Assembly: GCA_009760855.2 (NCBI GenBank)
Contig: WPIO01000127.1
Coordinates: forward strand, 667,501 to 731,500
Direction: 5' to 3'
DNA: 64,000 nt
Origin: Cristatella mucedo
Taxonomy: Eukaryota; Bryozoa; Phylactolaemata; Cristatellidae
Part shown: one piece after another, positions 31,650-43,592 of the stretch
Layout of the letters: each line of letters opens with the position of its first letter
How positions within the stretch are numbered: position 1 is the stretch's first letter
The notes under the pieces: model-generated
What the model saw: the letters and a program-made list of their open reading frames with translations, nothing else
Told to the model about the DNA's origin: nothing
Database searches by the model: none
Position numbers and translations under genes: made by a program

Positions 31650-32862
31650 AGACTCGTTCTTGTCTGATCGTGTTCAATCCATGTCGTGTGCGGGTCAGGT
31701 CTCATCCACCAGATCAATCGCATATGAAGTCCCTCAAGGGTCCGTCCTCGATCCACTGCTGTTCTCCATTTATACTCAACCTCTGGAAAGATTCAGGCCA
31801 GCAGCATAGGAAACCACATTTATGCGAACGATACTCAGCTATATTTGTCATTTAAACCTTCTAAATCTGCTGCTGCAACTGATAAATTGAATGCTTGCCT
31901 TATCGGCATTTGATTCTGGATGTCCGAAAAAACTTTTGAAACTACCGACAATAAAACTGAGCTACTGCTCACAGGACAACCTGAGCGTGTGGCTGTATTA
32001 GAAGGCTTTGGTCTTAGAATAGGTAATGCTGTTGTTTAACCATTACCATCTGCTGGAAATCTAGGTGCCGCCTCCGAAAGCTGCCTAAATTTTGAAAGCT
32101 TTGTTTAGAATTCTGCGTCCACAGCTAGCCATCCCTATCTAGTACTAGGAGCTGTCTTCTAAACTAGCTTGAGAAAAAATACAAATGCTCCCTAGTTTCC
32201 TATCGGCTATTTTGTTGTAATTCCCATTAGAGCCGAGCTGTCGAAAAAAGCAACTAGGCCAATACCGCTGGCGATGAATAGAACTGCAAGGATAGTTTAC
32301 AAATCCGAGAGGTTTGACCTTTGACCTTGAGTTTCGTCTTTGATGAAAGAGCTTGATGAATGGCTGCCGGTTGATGAAAGGATAAAGTGCAAACGTTCTT
32401 GCGCTGACCCACAAGGTACGCTTCGGCTTGGCTCCTCCACACCTAGATGAACTGCTGCACCAGTTTTAGCCTCCTCGTGCCTTCAGGTCTTTTATGGTCA
32501 ATAAAAATTAGCTATTTCATTCCTCTACTTAAAGACCCATGGCGACAAAAGCTTTATATCTGCAGGTCCTAGGCTGTGGAACTCGTTTCCATGATTCTTA
32601 CGCAACGACAACTGCTCTCCTACTGCCGACTAGGGGTCATCCTTTCCTGCCGTCATAATCCGCTACTTCCATGCTACTCACTTCCACTACTTCTCTCTAC
32701 TGACTCTGCTATGCTTCACAATTTATCTTTTTTGCGTGAGATGACTTCTGTTGTTGAATGTTTACCGAAAGTCCCATTGGCTGTGAGTGTGCTCCACATT
32801 ACTCTCCTGCGTAAAACCGCAAATTCTTCGTGGCTTTTTAGAGTTACAGAAATAGGTGCGCT
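31650..32862 (+). mobile_element. L2-A LINE with RT region (decayed)
   Basis: It has GTTCAATCCATGTCGTG, the RT block-4 region (EVPQGSVLDPLLFSIYTQPL-like), the TQLYLSF catalytic surroundings, and the C-terminal region ending about 32860. Frameshifts are frequent. It abuts an opposite-strand L2-B. Confidence 0.8.
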
Positions 32863-33225
32863 TTTAAGTCCTTTTTAAATGTAGTCCAGGCAAGGGATGT
32901 TATGACTCAGGTCGGGAGGGTGTTCCAGGCTTTGGGAGCATACGAATTAAATGCACAGTCTCCAAAAGAATTTGAGGTTTGTACGAGGTACTGGTAAACT
33001 GTTAGATTCCGAAAAGTGGGTTGTACGACGCTTGGCCTGGTGGAGGAGTAGATCTGAGAGATAGGCTGGAGCCAAAGAATGAAGTGACCAAAAAATGGAC
33101 GACAAAACCTTGAAGTCGATACGTTGCTTGACTGGTAGCCAGTGCAGGCTGGAGCGTTATGGTCCAGAGCCTGATGGTTTGATCTGGATGGTAGTGATCT
33201 GGATCGGTAGTCCAGAGGTTTGCTG
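32863..33225 (-). mobile_element. L2-B LINE ORF fragment
   Basis: It carries the complement of the L2-B C-terminal coding region (CAGGCTTTGGGAGCATACGA, TTTGAGGTTTGTACGAGGTA, GATACGTTGCTTGACTGGTA). The 3' UTR and tail are missing. Confidence 0.8.
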
Positions 33226-33885
33226 CCCATTAGAGGCGTAGTTGTTTTTATCTGCGTGAATTCAACGGAATGCAGACGGCCTCCAATGGCTCATGTTTTG
33301 AAATTCCATCTGTGCTTTCTACGGGCAACACGCAGGCAATACAGCCTCAGCGGCGCGCCCAGGAGGTGAGAGACTGCGTTCTCAACAATCGCCACAGAGT
33401 GCTTCCAGCCGCACCGTGAGCGGCGCACTATAACTATCTCAGCACGCGACGAGCGCCTGTACTGAGAGAAAGCGACACAGCGTCGCTCACTCGAAGTCAT
33501 TCATTCAACGGCTCAATCCAGCAGATGGCCGTCACCTCAAGACACTAAAGTAAAGGGTGGAGCTGTGACCCTTGACTATCGACAATCAACTCCTAATTCT
33601 GCAGTGATTGATCCGTTATTGCTTACAGAAAGTGGTGGTGATAGCCGGCACGGCTCATCTGCCGATATTTAAATGAGGCTGTCAAGTCAGCTGACGATCT
33701 CGGTTCTTCACTTTACCACCGTCACATGCTGTGAACTCAAACAGTGTCTTAAATTTAATTGCCCATGTGCAGCGGCCTACGACCAGTTCAGCGGACCGAT
33801 TTCATTTATCACCGGTTGTGGCGGTTTTGCAAAAATCTTGATCCATAACACGTGGGCGGTAGTGACTTCTCATTTTGGCAATCTT

Positions 33886-33887
<2 letters not shown>
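33226..33887. other. Intergenic, nothing firmly recognised
   Basis: A short SINE2-like phrase (GTGGTGATAGCCGGCACGGC) lies near 33632. Otherwise unique, GC-moderate sequence. Confidence 0.4.
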
Positions 33888-33960
<73 letters not shown>

Positions 33961-34075
33961 TCCGTTCTCTCTCTCTCTCTCACTCTAACTCTCTCGCTCT
34001 AACTCTCTCTCTCGCACTCCCTCTAACTTTCTCTGTCTCTAAGTCTCTCACTCTTCCTCTGTCTCCCTATTTGTA
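33888..34075. repeat. (TC)n polypyrimidine tract
   Basis: A pure (CT)n core of about 65 bp continues as TCTCTCTAACTCTCTCGCTC-type degenerate repeats. Ser/Leu-rich frames over it are artefacts. Confidence 0.95.
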
Positions 34076-34995
34076 ACGTAATGTGTTGGAATGTAATATA
34101 TCACCTTCTGTAACTCCACAAAGCTTACAAAGACTATGTGGGTGTTACGCAGAAGAGTTTGGTATAGCTAACTAAGAGACTGTGTGGCTTTCGGTACGCA
34201 TTCGGTGGCGAACAGACTTCTTCTCACGAAACAACGAGAAAATGGGAAGCATAGCCGAGTCAGGAGCGAAGTTGAGGTAGGTAGCAGCGTGGAAGTAGCA
34301 GCTTGGGACCGCTGGAAAGGATGAGCCATAATCGGCAGCAGGAGAGTAGTTGTCGTTACGTTAGAATTGTGGAAGCGAGTTCCACAGTGTAGGACCTGCA
34401 GAGCTAAAGCTTCTGTCGCCAACGGTTTTAAGCGAGGAATGTAACAGCTTATATAGTGTTCATACATGACCTGAGGGCGTGAAGAGGCTGAAACTGGTGC
34501 AGCAGTTCAGCTAGGTACGAAGGAGCCAAGCCGTGGCGGGCCTTGTGGGTTAGCATAAGAACTTTGCTCTGTATCCGTTGATCAACCGGAAGTCATCCTA
34601 GCTCTTTTAGCAAAGAAGACACGTGCTCAAACCTTTGGGACTTAAGGAATAGCCTTGCAGCCATATTCACAGCCAGCTGCACTGGCCTAGCTGCTTTTTT
34701 GGTAGCCCAGCCTAAAGGGAATTATAATAATCAAGCCGAGACAGAACTGAGGAGCTGGTTAAATTTTGCATGCCACTGTGGAAGACAGCTCGTAACTTTA
34801 GTTAGCGACCGAACGTGATGGCTAGCTGCAGAAGCAGTCTTCTGAATGAAGCTTTTAAAATTGAGGCAGCTGTCAAAAACGACACCCAAATTTCGAGCAC
34901 GTGGTGTTGTTGGTCGCGCGAAAGCATCACCAATTAGAAGAGCAGAGCCTTCCAATCCAGCCGCACGCTTAGCGCGTGTCCTGCGAGCAGCAGCA
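34076..34995 (-). mobile_element. L2-A LINE 3' portion
   Basis: The tail complement (GTAATATATCACCTTCTGTA) comes first, then GTTACGCAGAAGAGTTTGG and the ORF region including [18 protein letters not shown] and SHHVRSLTKVTSCLPQW on the minus strand. It ends inside a polypyrimidine stretch at about 34995. Confidence 0.85.
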
Positions 34996-35135
34996 TGTTC
35001 TGTTCTCTTCTTCACACTCCCTCCCTCCCCCTCTCTCTCTTTCTATTTCTCCCTTTATTTTATTACTTTTATTACTCCCTCCCTCTCTCTCTCTTTCTAT
35101 TTCCCTTCTCCCCCTCTCTCTATCTCCCCGCATGC
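34996..35135. repeat. Pyrimidine-rich tract
   Basis: CCCTCCCTCCCCCTCTCTCT-type repeats, with the phrase TTATTACTTTTATTACTCCC embedded. It is partly a duplicated segment, since CTCTCTTTCTATTTC occurs twice. Confidence 0.85.
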
Positions 35136-35279
35136 CGGCGCTGGTGCGAGAGCACACAGGTTGCCGGGGCAGCAGTCGCAGCGGAAAACAGCGAACCAGC
35201 TGGAAACACACACTGGCACATTGGCACATTGGCCACTTGAAACGCTTAGCTGGACGTGCTGGCGCATTTGAGCTCACTC

Positions 35280-35540
35280 CCGCGACACTGACTTACCTCG
35301 CGACATCCCTTGACTTGACACAATTTAAAAAGTACTCTCACATGATTTGCCGGGTCCTGGTTACTTGTCCTTTGTGTGCTTATTTATGCATGCTGACACT
35401 TCGCACCATCAATCTAACCATAATGTTATTGTTGACACTGTGCACGCTACCGAAAATTATACGACCGTACTTCCGTTAATACAAAAGTAAAGTGCCTAGA
35501 AAGACAAGTTCTTTAAAGGCGCTACCATAAATGTACCTTT
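35280..35540 (+). mobile_element. L2-B LINE 3' fragment (diverged)
   Basis: It has CATCCCTTGACTTGACACAA, AATTTAAAAAGTACTC, the TGCATGCTGACACT UTR word and the CTAGAAAGACAAGTTC...GGCGCT tail, with small deletions. Confidence 0.7.
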
Positions 35541-35549
35541 ATTACCGTT

Positions 35550-36240
35550 GCAAGGCGTTTGCTTCGGCGAGCGCAGGAATTCCGAAGCAAGGTCGCACAT
35601 GGTTGAACTCGCCGTAATGGAGATAGGTAGTCGGCGGTTTGAGTCTGAGGAAAGTGTCTTGAGTCGGAGGAAAGCTTCGAGTGCTTGCGGTGCGTTCACG
35701 GCGGCTTGCGTCGGGCTGACGCACGACCGTGGGATTATTGCATTATGGGATAATTGTCCTGGCGCGTCTCGCCAGTGTGCATGCGCACAGCTGGCCTGTG
35801 CACAGGTGCGACCGCACTATCGACCGTGTCAGCTGGCCGACGCCGATTCGCAGCACGCATTCCGCGATCGCGAGATCACGCGAGCACCGCTGGCGTCTCG
35901 AGATAAGATCTCGCCACGATCGATACCATTGGACAAGCGCTCGCGACGCACGCTCGTCCAACGTCGGCCGCCACCGCCGCCGCGAGATCGCGCCCGCCGC
36001 CGCTCGCTCAGCGGAGCACAGAGCCGCGAGAAGCGGAACCCTAGCGCTCGAGCCCGAAGCGGCGGCGGGTAGCGCGGCGGCGGTGTCGCGCCTGCAGAGA
36101 CTTCGGCGCGCGACAGGCGGAATCATCTTAAGCCGCCGGCAAAGCGGTAGTGAGCTTATATGTAGAATAGTCGTACTCGCCATCGCTCAGCGTGCTGTGC
36201 AAAGTCGACCGGTGGCCGTTACTAAAGCCGAGCCTGTTCG
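35550..36240. promoter_or_regulatory. CpG-rich island between genes B and C
   Basis: A dense run of CpG and GC words (for example CGCCACCGCCGCCGCGAGAT near 35975) of about 700 bp in otherwise AT-leaning repeat DNA. It resembles the upstream regions of genes B and C in composition, but no transporter exon follows within several kilobases. It could be a distal promoter, an orphan island of a lost gene copy, or a GC-rich repeat. Confidence 0.4.
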
Positions 36241-36362
36241 GTCCGGTTCATTGCACGCCCCGGGGGACCAAGGTCTGGCCGAGGTCGTGGGCTCGAGCCC
36301 CGAGGCATAGGTGAAGCGTCTGAATAAAGATTAAGTTTTCTTGGGGGGCTATAAAAATGAAT
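36241..36362 (+). mobile_element. SINE1 copy, plus strand
   Basis: GGGGACCAAGGTCTGGCCGA and GGTCGTGGGCTCGAGCCCCG (B box) are followed by AAAGATTAAGTTTTCTTGGG, GGGCTATAAAAATGAATCG. The A-box head is cut at the edge of the CpG-rich island. Confidence 0.8.
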
Positions 36363-39297
36363 CGTATTTATATTTATAAAGTTAGATTTAATTTGAAAGG
36401 GCGACGTCTGGCTGGCCGGCTGTAGGCCGACTAAAATGCAAGTCATTCAATTGGTGTCGCTCAGTTATTGTACAGCCTCCTAAATTTCACCTGTCAAATG
36501 TCCGCTCGGTAAAAAAACCTAGGGGTTACTTATCTACGACCAGGCTGTCCAGGAGAAGCTTGGTGCATTTCTGCTTACCGAAACGCGGATGACGCCCTGA
36601 TCTGGTATCTGGCTATTTCAGACCAAACCCCCCCCCCCGGCTGATTCTTTCAGCTCGAGTGATCTGACAAAGTTGGTGACTGGGTTCCTTTTGATGTTCG
36701 AAAATCGTTTGGCTACACGATGTACGACTTTTTGCACGGGCCATCGCTTGAATCCGTTGCAATCAGGTCCTTATCCTAGACAATGATTCGCACTGCTATG
36801 AATTATGGACGTCCTTCTGGCTGTCTACACTTGTTTGTAGAGGAGTTTCTGAAGCTCCTCTTCACAAAATTTTGCGTGCGACAGGCCGTTACTGATTTCA
36901 GGAAACTTTATTATTCACGTTGACAAACCTAGCAACAGCCAGGATCGCTCATTTCACAGCTGTCAGGAGAACTTTGGTTTGATCCGACACGTTATTCACA
37001 CCACTCATTTCATTGGCCGTATTTTGGATCTCTTTATCTCTAAGGGTGTCTGCCTCACAGACCTTGTAGTGTGTCCGCTGACTAACTCAGATAATTGCTC
37101 TGTCTCGTTTACTGCTCCTGCGCCGTTGTGTGTACATGGTACCGTCAAGTTTGTCCATTGACGCAACTTAAAAAGAATTGACCAGAACAAATGCTTTAAA
37201 TCAATATGTGAGGCAGGTCTTCTTGATCTGCACCCAGACTCGCCCGATAGCCTTGATACCCTCACTGATGCAGTGAAAATGTAACTTAGGAGTGCCATTG
37301 ACATTATACAAGCATTTTACCGTACATTCAGTCCGCGTAAAAAGACGTGGAGATTCCTGTCAATGTATTAAAAAAAACTTCTACAGACGCACCTTGTTAA
37401 GTGCAGGCCTGAACACAGCTTTAAGAAGTCTTGGTCTGATGGAGATCTAATCAATTTAAAAGATTTGCTTTGAGTCTACACTCAAACGCTTAGACAATAA
37501 AGTTTTTTGAAAGCTTAATTCCTTCCAATCAAACCCAAAACAGCCCGATAAGACGGTAAGAAATAGCTGGCTAATGTTGAGAGGTCAGACTCTACAAATA
37601 TTAAGGGCTAGGCTAAAATGTTTCCATCCTTCTTTACTGAAAGAATTGAGCAAATTCATGCCTCCATAAAACCTCCTCCTATTAAGCATTTGTTGAATCG
37701 CAAGCTGTCACATTCCCTAAATATATTTCGAGGTTTCTACGTGCGATGTAGCTACTTTAATAAGGTCTAGTATAAAGAGCTTGTCTCACGAAGACCCTAT
37801 ACCATCATCTTTGTCGTTTAACCAGGAGAAAAACCTAGCCGAGCCATAACCAAGATTTGTAATGCTTCTCTAAAGAAGGGTTCGTACCCAAGTCCTTAAA
37901 ATCGGCAAACGTTAGACCAATATTGAAAAGCCTTAAAGATTAGATGTGAAGGTCCTTGCAAAACTTTGATCAGTTTTCTTTCGTCCTTTTTTGTCAAAGA
38001 TTCTTGAAAAAACTATCGCTCTAAAAAGCTGGTAGCACGCATTGAAAAGAATAAATTTTAGAAAGATTGTAATCGGGGCTTTGACGTCTGCACTTCACTG
38101 AAGCGTCTCTCCTCCATTTAATTAACAACAGCGATACGCGAATGTCACAGCCCGAGCGCTGCTAGATACGTATATCAGCTGCCTTCGACACCATTAATCG
38201 CGATATCATACTTGACCGATTGGAGAACAGCTATCGGTCTGGCTGAGAAGGCACTGGCGTGGTTGAGATTGTACTTTCCCGATCGTGTTCAATCTGCGTC
38301 GTGTGTGGGTTACGTATCATTCATCAGACCAGTCACCTGTGGAATCCCATAATGGTCCGTCCTTGGATCTTTGCTGTCCTTTATTTATATACTAGCCTTT
38401 TGCGAAAAGTGATTCTGGCCCACGGAATAGGTTATCGCTTTCTTTTAAGCACGCGATACTCAGCTGTATTCGTCATTGAAACTGTTGAAAAACGCAGCAG
38501 CGACTGATAAGCTGAATGTATTACTTGCATCCATTTGAACCTTGATTTCAGCCAAAGTCATTAAACTAACTGACGATAAAACGAAACTGCTTCTCATAGG
38601 ACAAAGCCAAGCGAAAGTGGCTGCTTTAGAAGTCTTCGCTCTTTTGATACATATTTCCGGTTATACATACATTCGGTTATACATCCGGTGATACATATTT
38701 CCGGTTCCGATAGGTAATGCTGATGTGCATTTATCAACTTGTGCTAGGAATTTAGGCTTCGTCTTGGACAGCTGCCTACATTTTGAACATTTCATTGGAA
38801 ACACCGCTTCAACTGCTAATCAAAGTGTCAAATCCATATCTAAGGCTTGGGACTGTCTACCTCGGTGGCTTCAAAATAATTAAATAGCTGGTTCTGTCCC
38901 GATTGGATGATTTAAATTTAATTTTGGCTGAGGTAAGGAAAAAGACCACCATGCCAAATGCAGCTGGTGATGAATATGGCTGCAAGGCTAGCTTTAAAAT
39001 CTCCAAGGTTAGAGAATGTGTCTCTTTTGCTGAACGAGCTTGGCTGGCTGCCGGTTGGCCAATTGATACAGAGCAAAGTTCTAACGGTGACCCACAAGCC
39101 TGCCCCTGTGCGGCTTCTCCATCCCCTAACTTTACTGCTGCACTGGTTTCAGCCTACTCACGCCCTCAGGTCTTGTTTGAAAAAGAAATTGGCTGTTCCA
39201 TTTCTCCGCCTAAAGGCCATTGGCGGCAGAAGCTTCTGCTTTGCTGTTCCTAGACTGTGGAACTGACTTCAAAAATACTTACGCAACGACAACTTAC

Positions 39298-39942
39298 GCC
39301 GACCTGCACTGGCTACCACTCAAGCAACGGATTGACTTCAAGGTTTTGTCGCACACTTTTAGGTCCCTTCATTCTATGGCTCCAACCTATCTCTCAGATA
39401 TACTACCCCATCAGGCCAAGCATCGTACCGCCCGCTTTTCGGAATCCAACAGTCTACCCATACCTCGTACAAACCTCAAATCCTGTGGAGACCGTGCATT
39501 TAGTTCGTATGCTCCCAAAGCCTGGAACTCCCTCCCGACCTGCGTCAGAACATCATCTGGCCTGACCACATTTAAAAAGGAACTTAAAAACACACCTATT
39601 TAGGACAGTATTTAGTGGGTCCCTGTGATTCGTCATTCATGTGCTTATGCATGCTGACACTGTGCATGCTGCCACTAACCACACTTGCATGCTGACACTG
39701 TGCATGCTGCCACTAACCATAATTTGCATGCTGACCCTGTGCATGCTGCCACTAACCATAATTTGTATGCTGACCCTGTGCATGTCACACCATAATTTGC
39801 ACTGTGATTGTTTTCAAGCATGATTTTACTCACCATTCAATTGCACTTCCCTTTGCAGCAAATGTAAAGCGCCTAGAAAGAGATTAGGTTCTCTGAGGGT
39901 GCTTTATCAAGTGTATTATTATTATTATTATTATTATCAGAT
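39298..39942 (+). mobile_element. L2-B LINE inserted in L2-A
   Basis: It starts abruptly at GCCGACCTGCACTGGCTACC, keeps an open frame over LHWLPLKQRIDFKVLSHTF to SYAPKAWNSLPTCVRTS and LTTFKKELK, and ends with the L2-B 3' UTR and (ATT)n tail. The L2-A host is split between ACGCAACGACAACT and ACTATTCTCCTGC. A short, imperfect target duplication (AACTTA/GAACTA) flanks it. The 3' UTR is expanded by a tandem repeat. Confidence 0.88.
39637..39795 (+). repeat. Tandem repeat in L2-B 3' UTR (about 37-39 bp unit)
   Basis: Four imperfect copies of a unit containing TGCATGCTGACMCTGTGCAT and GCTGCCACTAACCA. Other L2-B copies have one to two of these units. Confidence 0.8.
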
Positions 39943-41257
39943 TATATGAACTATTCTCCTGCAGGCGATTGCGGCACATCCTTTGCAGCAGCCATTCTAT
40001 ACTGCCATGCCCATGCTACTCACCACCTCAAATCCTCTCCTGACTCTACTAAACTTCCCACTTTCTCATTGTTGCGTGAGATGAAGTCTGTGGGCTACCG
40101 AATGCATACTGAAAGCTGCTTAGACTGTGAGTGGGCTAAGCAAAACTCTCTTGCGTAACATCCACATAATCTTTATGAATTTGTGGAGTTGCAGACGAAA
40201 GTACATTTCATTGCATGAAATGCCATCAACTGACCAGGAACCAAGCCCAATCTGACCAAGGGAGTAATTTAAGAGCACCTAATGAGGACTCTTTGGTAAA
40301 GCTGAGTGCCCTACCGCGCTATTTTGTAGTGCCCTACCGAGCTATTCGAACTTCTTCCTACAAGAGTGCATCTAGTGCTCGCGTCGTAATCACCTTGAAC
40401 TTGCAGAGCTGCGGAATCGTGACGAGTAGGAGATTTACCCCCAGCCTTCTCAACGGCTTCTTCTCGATTCTTTATCATTATGGCCGAGCAGCCGCTCACA
40501 GGAAGATTTACAGCCGGGAGATTCCACTTAAACGGACTCGTTACAAGTGCGGAAACTCTGTGCATTCATTGACGTAGCAAATGGCCCTTAAAACGGCGGC
40601 GCGCGGTAAACCAGCCTGATTATGACTTATAGTCATTACTCGCGGCTCTTGAATCGAATCGGCTGGGAACCGAGTGTGCGATAATCTACGGCCGGCGTCG
40701 CATAGAGGCTATTGGATAGGTAGCCAGTCGCGATGCCGGACTCGGCGTTGGTGTTTGAGCTGATTGAAGCTCCATGCCGCGGTGCTAGCGGTATACGTAA
40801 TGGCCGCCATTGAACGCCTGTAACCGGCCGATGGATGCGGTCTAACAGACTCGCCTATTCGCCACGGATACGCAGGCTCGATCAGGCCAGCGTCTCTTCG
40901 TCGCTGCCCTTTTTCTGCCATTCCTGGCATTCCGTACATTGTACCTGCGTGCATCGCAGCTGCGCCTAACACTCGCTGGCCGCGCTGCAAGGTCCAGGCG
41001 TCGTCAGCGGTCGTCGGGCGGCGTCGGCTGCGACTGGCGCCGCAACGGGCGCGGCCTTCGCGTCTCTTCCGTTTGCAAGTGGAAGCACGAGGCATCACGT
41101 GGCATCACGAGCGTCTGCAGCGAGACCGAGGTCCAGCCGAGCGGGCAAGACCGAGGCGACTTAATCTCGTTCTCGCCCGCTCGGCGCGCTCGTCGCTGTC
41201 CTTTCTCCCCGCTCTAGCCTCCGGCGGCTTCGGTGGGCGGGATTTTATGGCTCGAGG

Positions 41258-41373
<116 letters not shown>

Positions 41374-41478
41374 CGCGCCACTTAGCACCCTCAAAGTTCA
41401 AGGTCGTGCCTGTCGTTCAACCAGACCCAGAGGCGTCGCAGCCGGAGGCTGCTGCAGGAGGCGGCGACGCGCAGCGAT

Positions 41479-41485
41479 TATAAAG
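41479..41485 (+). promoter_or_regulatory. TATA-like box for gene C
   Basis: TATAAAG within GCGATTATAAAGAAGC, in GC-rich surroundings. It would place transcription initiation near 41505-41515, about 155 bp before the leader-exon donor. Confidence 0.5.
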
Positions 41486-41509
41486 AAGCGCACGCGCTTG
41501 GCCGCCTCG

Positions 41510-41669
41510 AAGCCGGCGAGCGGCTCGAGGCTCCCGTGTCGGAGGCGGCTCTGCACGGTAGACAGGGCGGAGCGGAGAGGAGAGGAGCAGAGCGGAGCGG
41601 AGAGGAGCGCGGTCGCGTCTCAGGTCGAGTCGATTTTTCTCGGGCGAGACTTGGACGACGAACGACGAG
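41510..41669 (+). other. Probable untranslated leader exon of gene C
   Basis: Bounded on the left by the expected start downstream of the TATA box and on the right by a near-consensus donor (GACGAG|GTAAGAG). The partner acceptor is TTATTTTATTTCAG at 43637-43650, so the coding exon would start at 43651 with 37 bp of 5' UTR before ATG 43688. The left boundary is an estimate. Confidence 0.5.
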
Positions 41670-42605
41670 GTAAGAGCTACCGGCGGTCTCGGCTCGCTCG
41701 CAGCGGCGCTCGCGCGCGCTCGCGCGCTCCTTCGCGCTCGGTGCGCCACTCTGAAAAGTTCTGAAAGCTTCGGCTGGCGCCGTCCTAGCAGCATGCGATA
41801 CTGCGGGAGGGAAGCGCCAATCTAGGTCAGTCCTAAGTCGAAATGGCGGCGCGCGCCAGGGAGACGAGGCCCGAGCCTCAAGAGGTGCTCTAATGCACGC
41901 AACGACCTGAGAGCGCCGCCGCCGCCGCCGCCGCTGCCACCGCCGCCGCCGCAGCCCGCTAGCTCGCGCAGCGGCCTCCCCAGGATTGCCGAACAGGAAG
42001 TGGCTAAAATGTGCGAGGCTGAAGCCTGCTGCTTTTCGAACGGGCGCTCGGGGCCGCGTCTTCCTAGGGACCCGCGCGCGAGAGCGACGCTAAAACCTCG
42101 TGGCGAAAGCATCTCGCTTCAGGGGCTGAATGATGCGCATGTGCACTTAGCGAAAGGAGATGCGACTAATTTGAGACGCGCTACATATAAATATGATGTT
42201 GCTTTCGTTACCCTTTTGATTCTAGCTATCGGAGCATCCAGTCACTGGCCTATAAAGGAGCGTCTCGGGACTCCAGTAGTTGAAGGCGTGCCTGCTAGTG
42301 GGCCACATGCTAGTGCAATGCGTTCGCAGTGTCGGCGCTGGTCAACTCAAGCTCAGAGACGTTGGAATACGGCGTGGAACACGCGCCAGAGCCGACCTTT
42401 CCCGCCCACTGCCGAGCCCTGGAGTTGCTACCAAGCTTCAAAATATGCCGGTTTAACTACGAGAGAGCCATTTCGAACCTCCTCTTCAAAAGCAGCAGCA
42501 CAAGAGGCTGCTGCTTAAGCTCCGTGTAAAGGCGTCATTCGCAGCAGGAGCTCGACTAAGGTCTTTTTCTTTCTGCTCTTCCTGCTGCTCGCTCTTACGG
42601 GGGGG

Positions 42606-42633
42606 GCGCTCTGCGCGCGAGCGCGCAGAGCGC
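42606..42633. repeat. GC-rich inverted repeat, 13-bp arms
   Basis: The arms GCGCTCTGCGCGC (42606-42618) and their exact complement (42621-42633) are separated by two bases, in the presumed leader intron of gene C. Confidence 0.9.
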
Positions 42634-43429
42634 TATCGATATGCTATAGCGCGCGCAGCTGCCTTATAGAGGGGAACGGCGTCGCTTGCATTTAGCCGAT
42701 CTGCTGTGACTGTGAGTGGCGATTTATCCGACTGCGAACTTCAATTATCAATTATTCAATTATTATCCTTCAATTGGTTAATTTTGCGTCGACGGATTTT
42801 TTTCGCCTGGTCTTGCTCGGTGGAACTCGAAACGCTTTAACGACGGCGATACCTGTGTGCGCCGCCGACAGAGCTATCCTAGGCAGCTACTGCTATGCTA
42901 CTTGCTGCTCTGACCTTGTCCTTTGACTCACCGAGTCTTCTTTTCGCTCCTTTTCTTGAGTGAGAGCGAGCTTGCTGGCTTGCATTTAAACAGCGAACTC
43001 GACGTCGGCCTCGATTCCACTGTAGACAATGGAGGGGGGTGGGGGGGCTTTACGCGAACTCAGGTGGGCGTGGCTCGCCTGGAGTTGCAGATTTAGCTTC
43101 ACGCGTAAGCGGTATTTTCGGATATGCTCACATTCATGAAATCACGGAGAATGGAACACGAGCATACACTCATCCTGTATGTAAATGCCAGGCCGTAGCG
43201 TGGGAGCAGGGGGGACAATTATCCGCCGCATAGAAGCAGAGAAGTAGCTATATCCTGAGGCAAAGTTCCCCGGGCCCTAGGGGCACGAGCAGTGCACCTT
43301 GCCCCACCTACCCCACTCTGACAATCCCGACCTTGACCGTGACCTAAAAATCACGCTCCTGCATACATGCTAAGAAAGAATATATCAGCTAGCTATTAGC
43401 CGCCTGTGAGAGGCCTATGCGGGGCACTG

Positions 43430-43592
43430 TGCTGGAGCACTAGGTAAGGCGGTTTCTTTTCACGACCTCGGTCCCGATGTCGTGATTTTGAATCTCTGGG
43501 TGGGCAATCCTTTAACGCCACTGCAGCGGTGGTGATAGCCGTAAAGGCTCTTCTGTTGCTATACAAAAAGAGGCTATTGAGTCATCTAGAAT
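43430..43592 (+). mobile_element. SINE2 copy, plus strand
   Basis: ACTAGGTAAGGCGGTTTC, CACGACCTCGGTCCCGATGT, the degraded B box TTTGAATCTC, the body CGCCACTGCAGCGGTGGTGA and the end CTATACAAAAAGAGGCTATT. Confidence 0.8.

Larger units (their letters stand above)
36440..40206 (+). mobile_element. L2-A LINE, nearly full length, with nested L2-B
   Basis: The longest element in the window. It begins with apurinic-endonuclease sequence (NVRSVKKP, then AFLLTETRM), continues with GNFIIHVDKPSNSQDRSFHS and RILDLFISKGVCLTDLVV, which match the C-terminal part of the L2-type endonuclease (GDFNIHVD in intact copies). RT follows (FVPKSLKSANVRPILK, AFDTINRDI), then the C-terminal region and the ACATT end at about 40206. 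Without the L2-B inserted at 39298-39942 it is about 3.1 kb. Frameshifts and stops show it is dead. Confidence 0.88.

Noticed and set aside
35548-36310. Arg/Ala-rich frames of 146-193 codons on both strands
   Set aside because: Open frames arise easily in CpG-rich DNA that has few stop codons. No motif is seen, and both strands are equally open.
39220-39603. 127-codon plus-strand frame resembling a protein gene
   Set aside because: It runs from L2-A sequence across the junction into the nested L2-B ORF. It is mobile-element sequence, not a host gene.
42000-42518. 172-codon frame in the gene C leader region
   Set aside because: No recognisable domain and inconsistent composition along its length. 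It lies inside the presumed leader intron.
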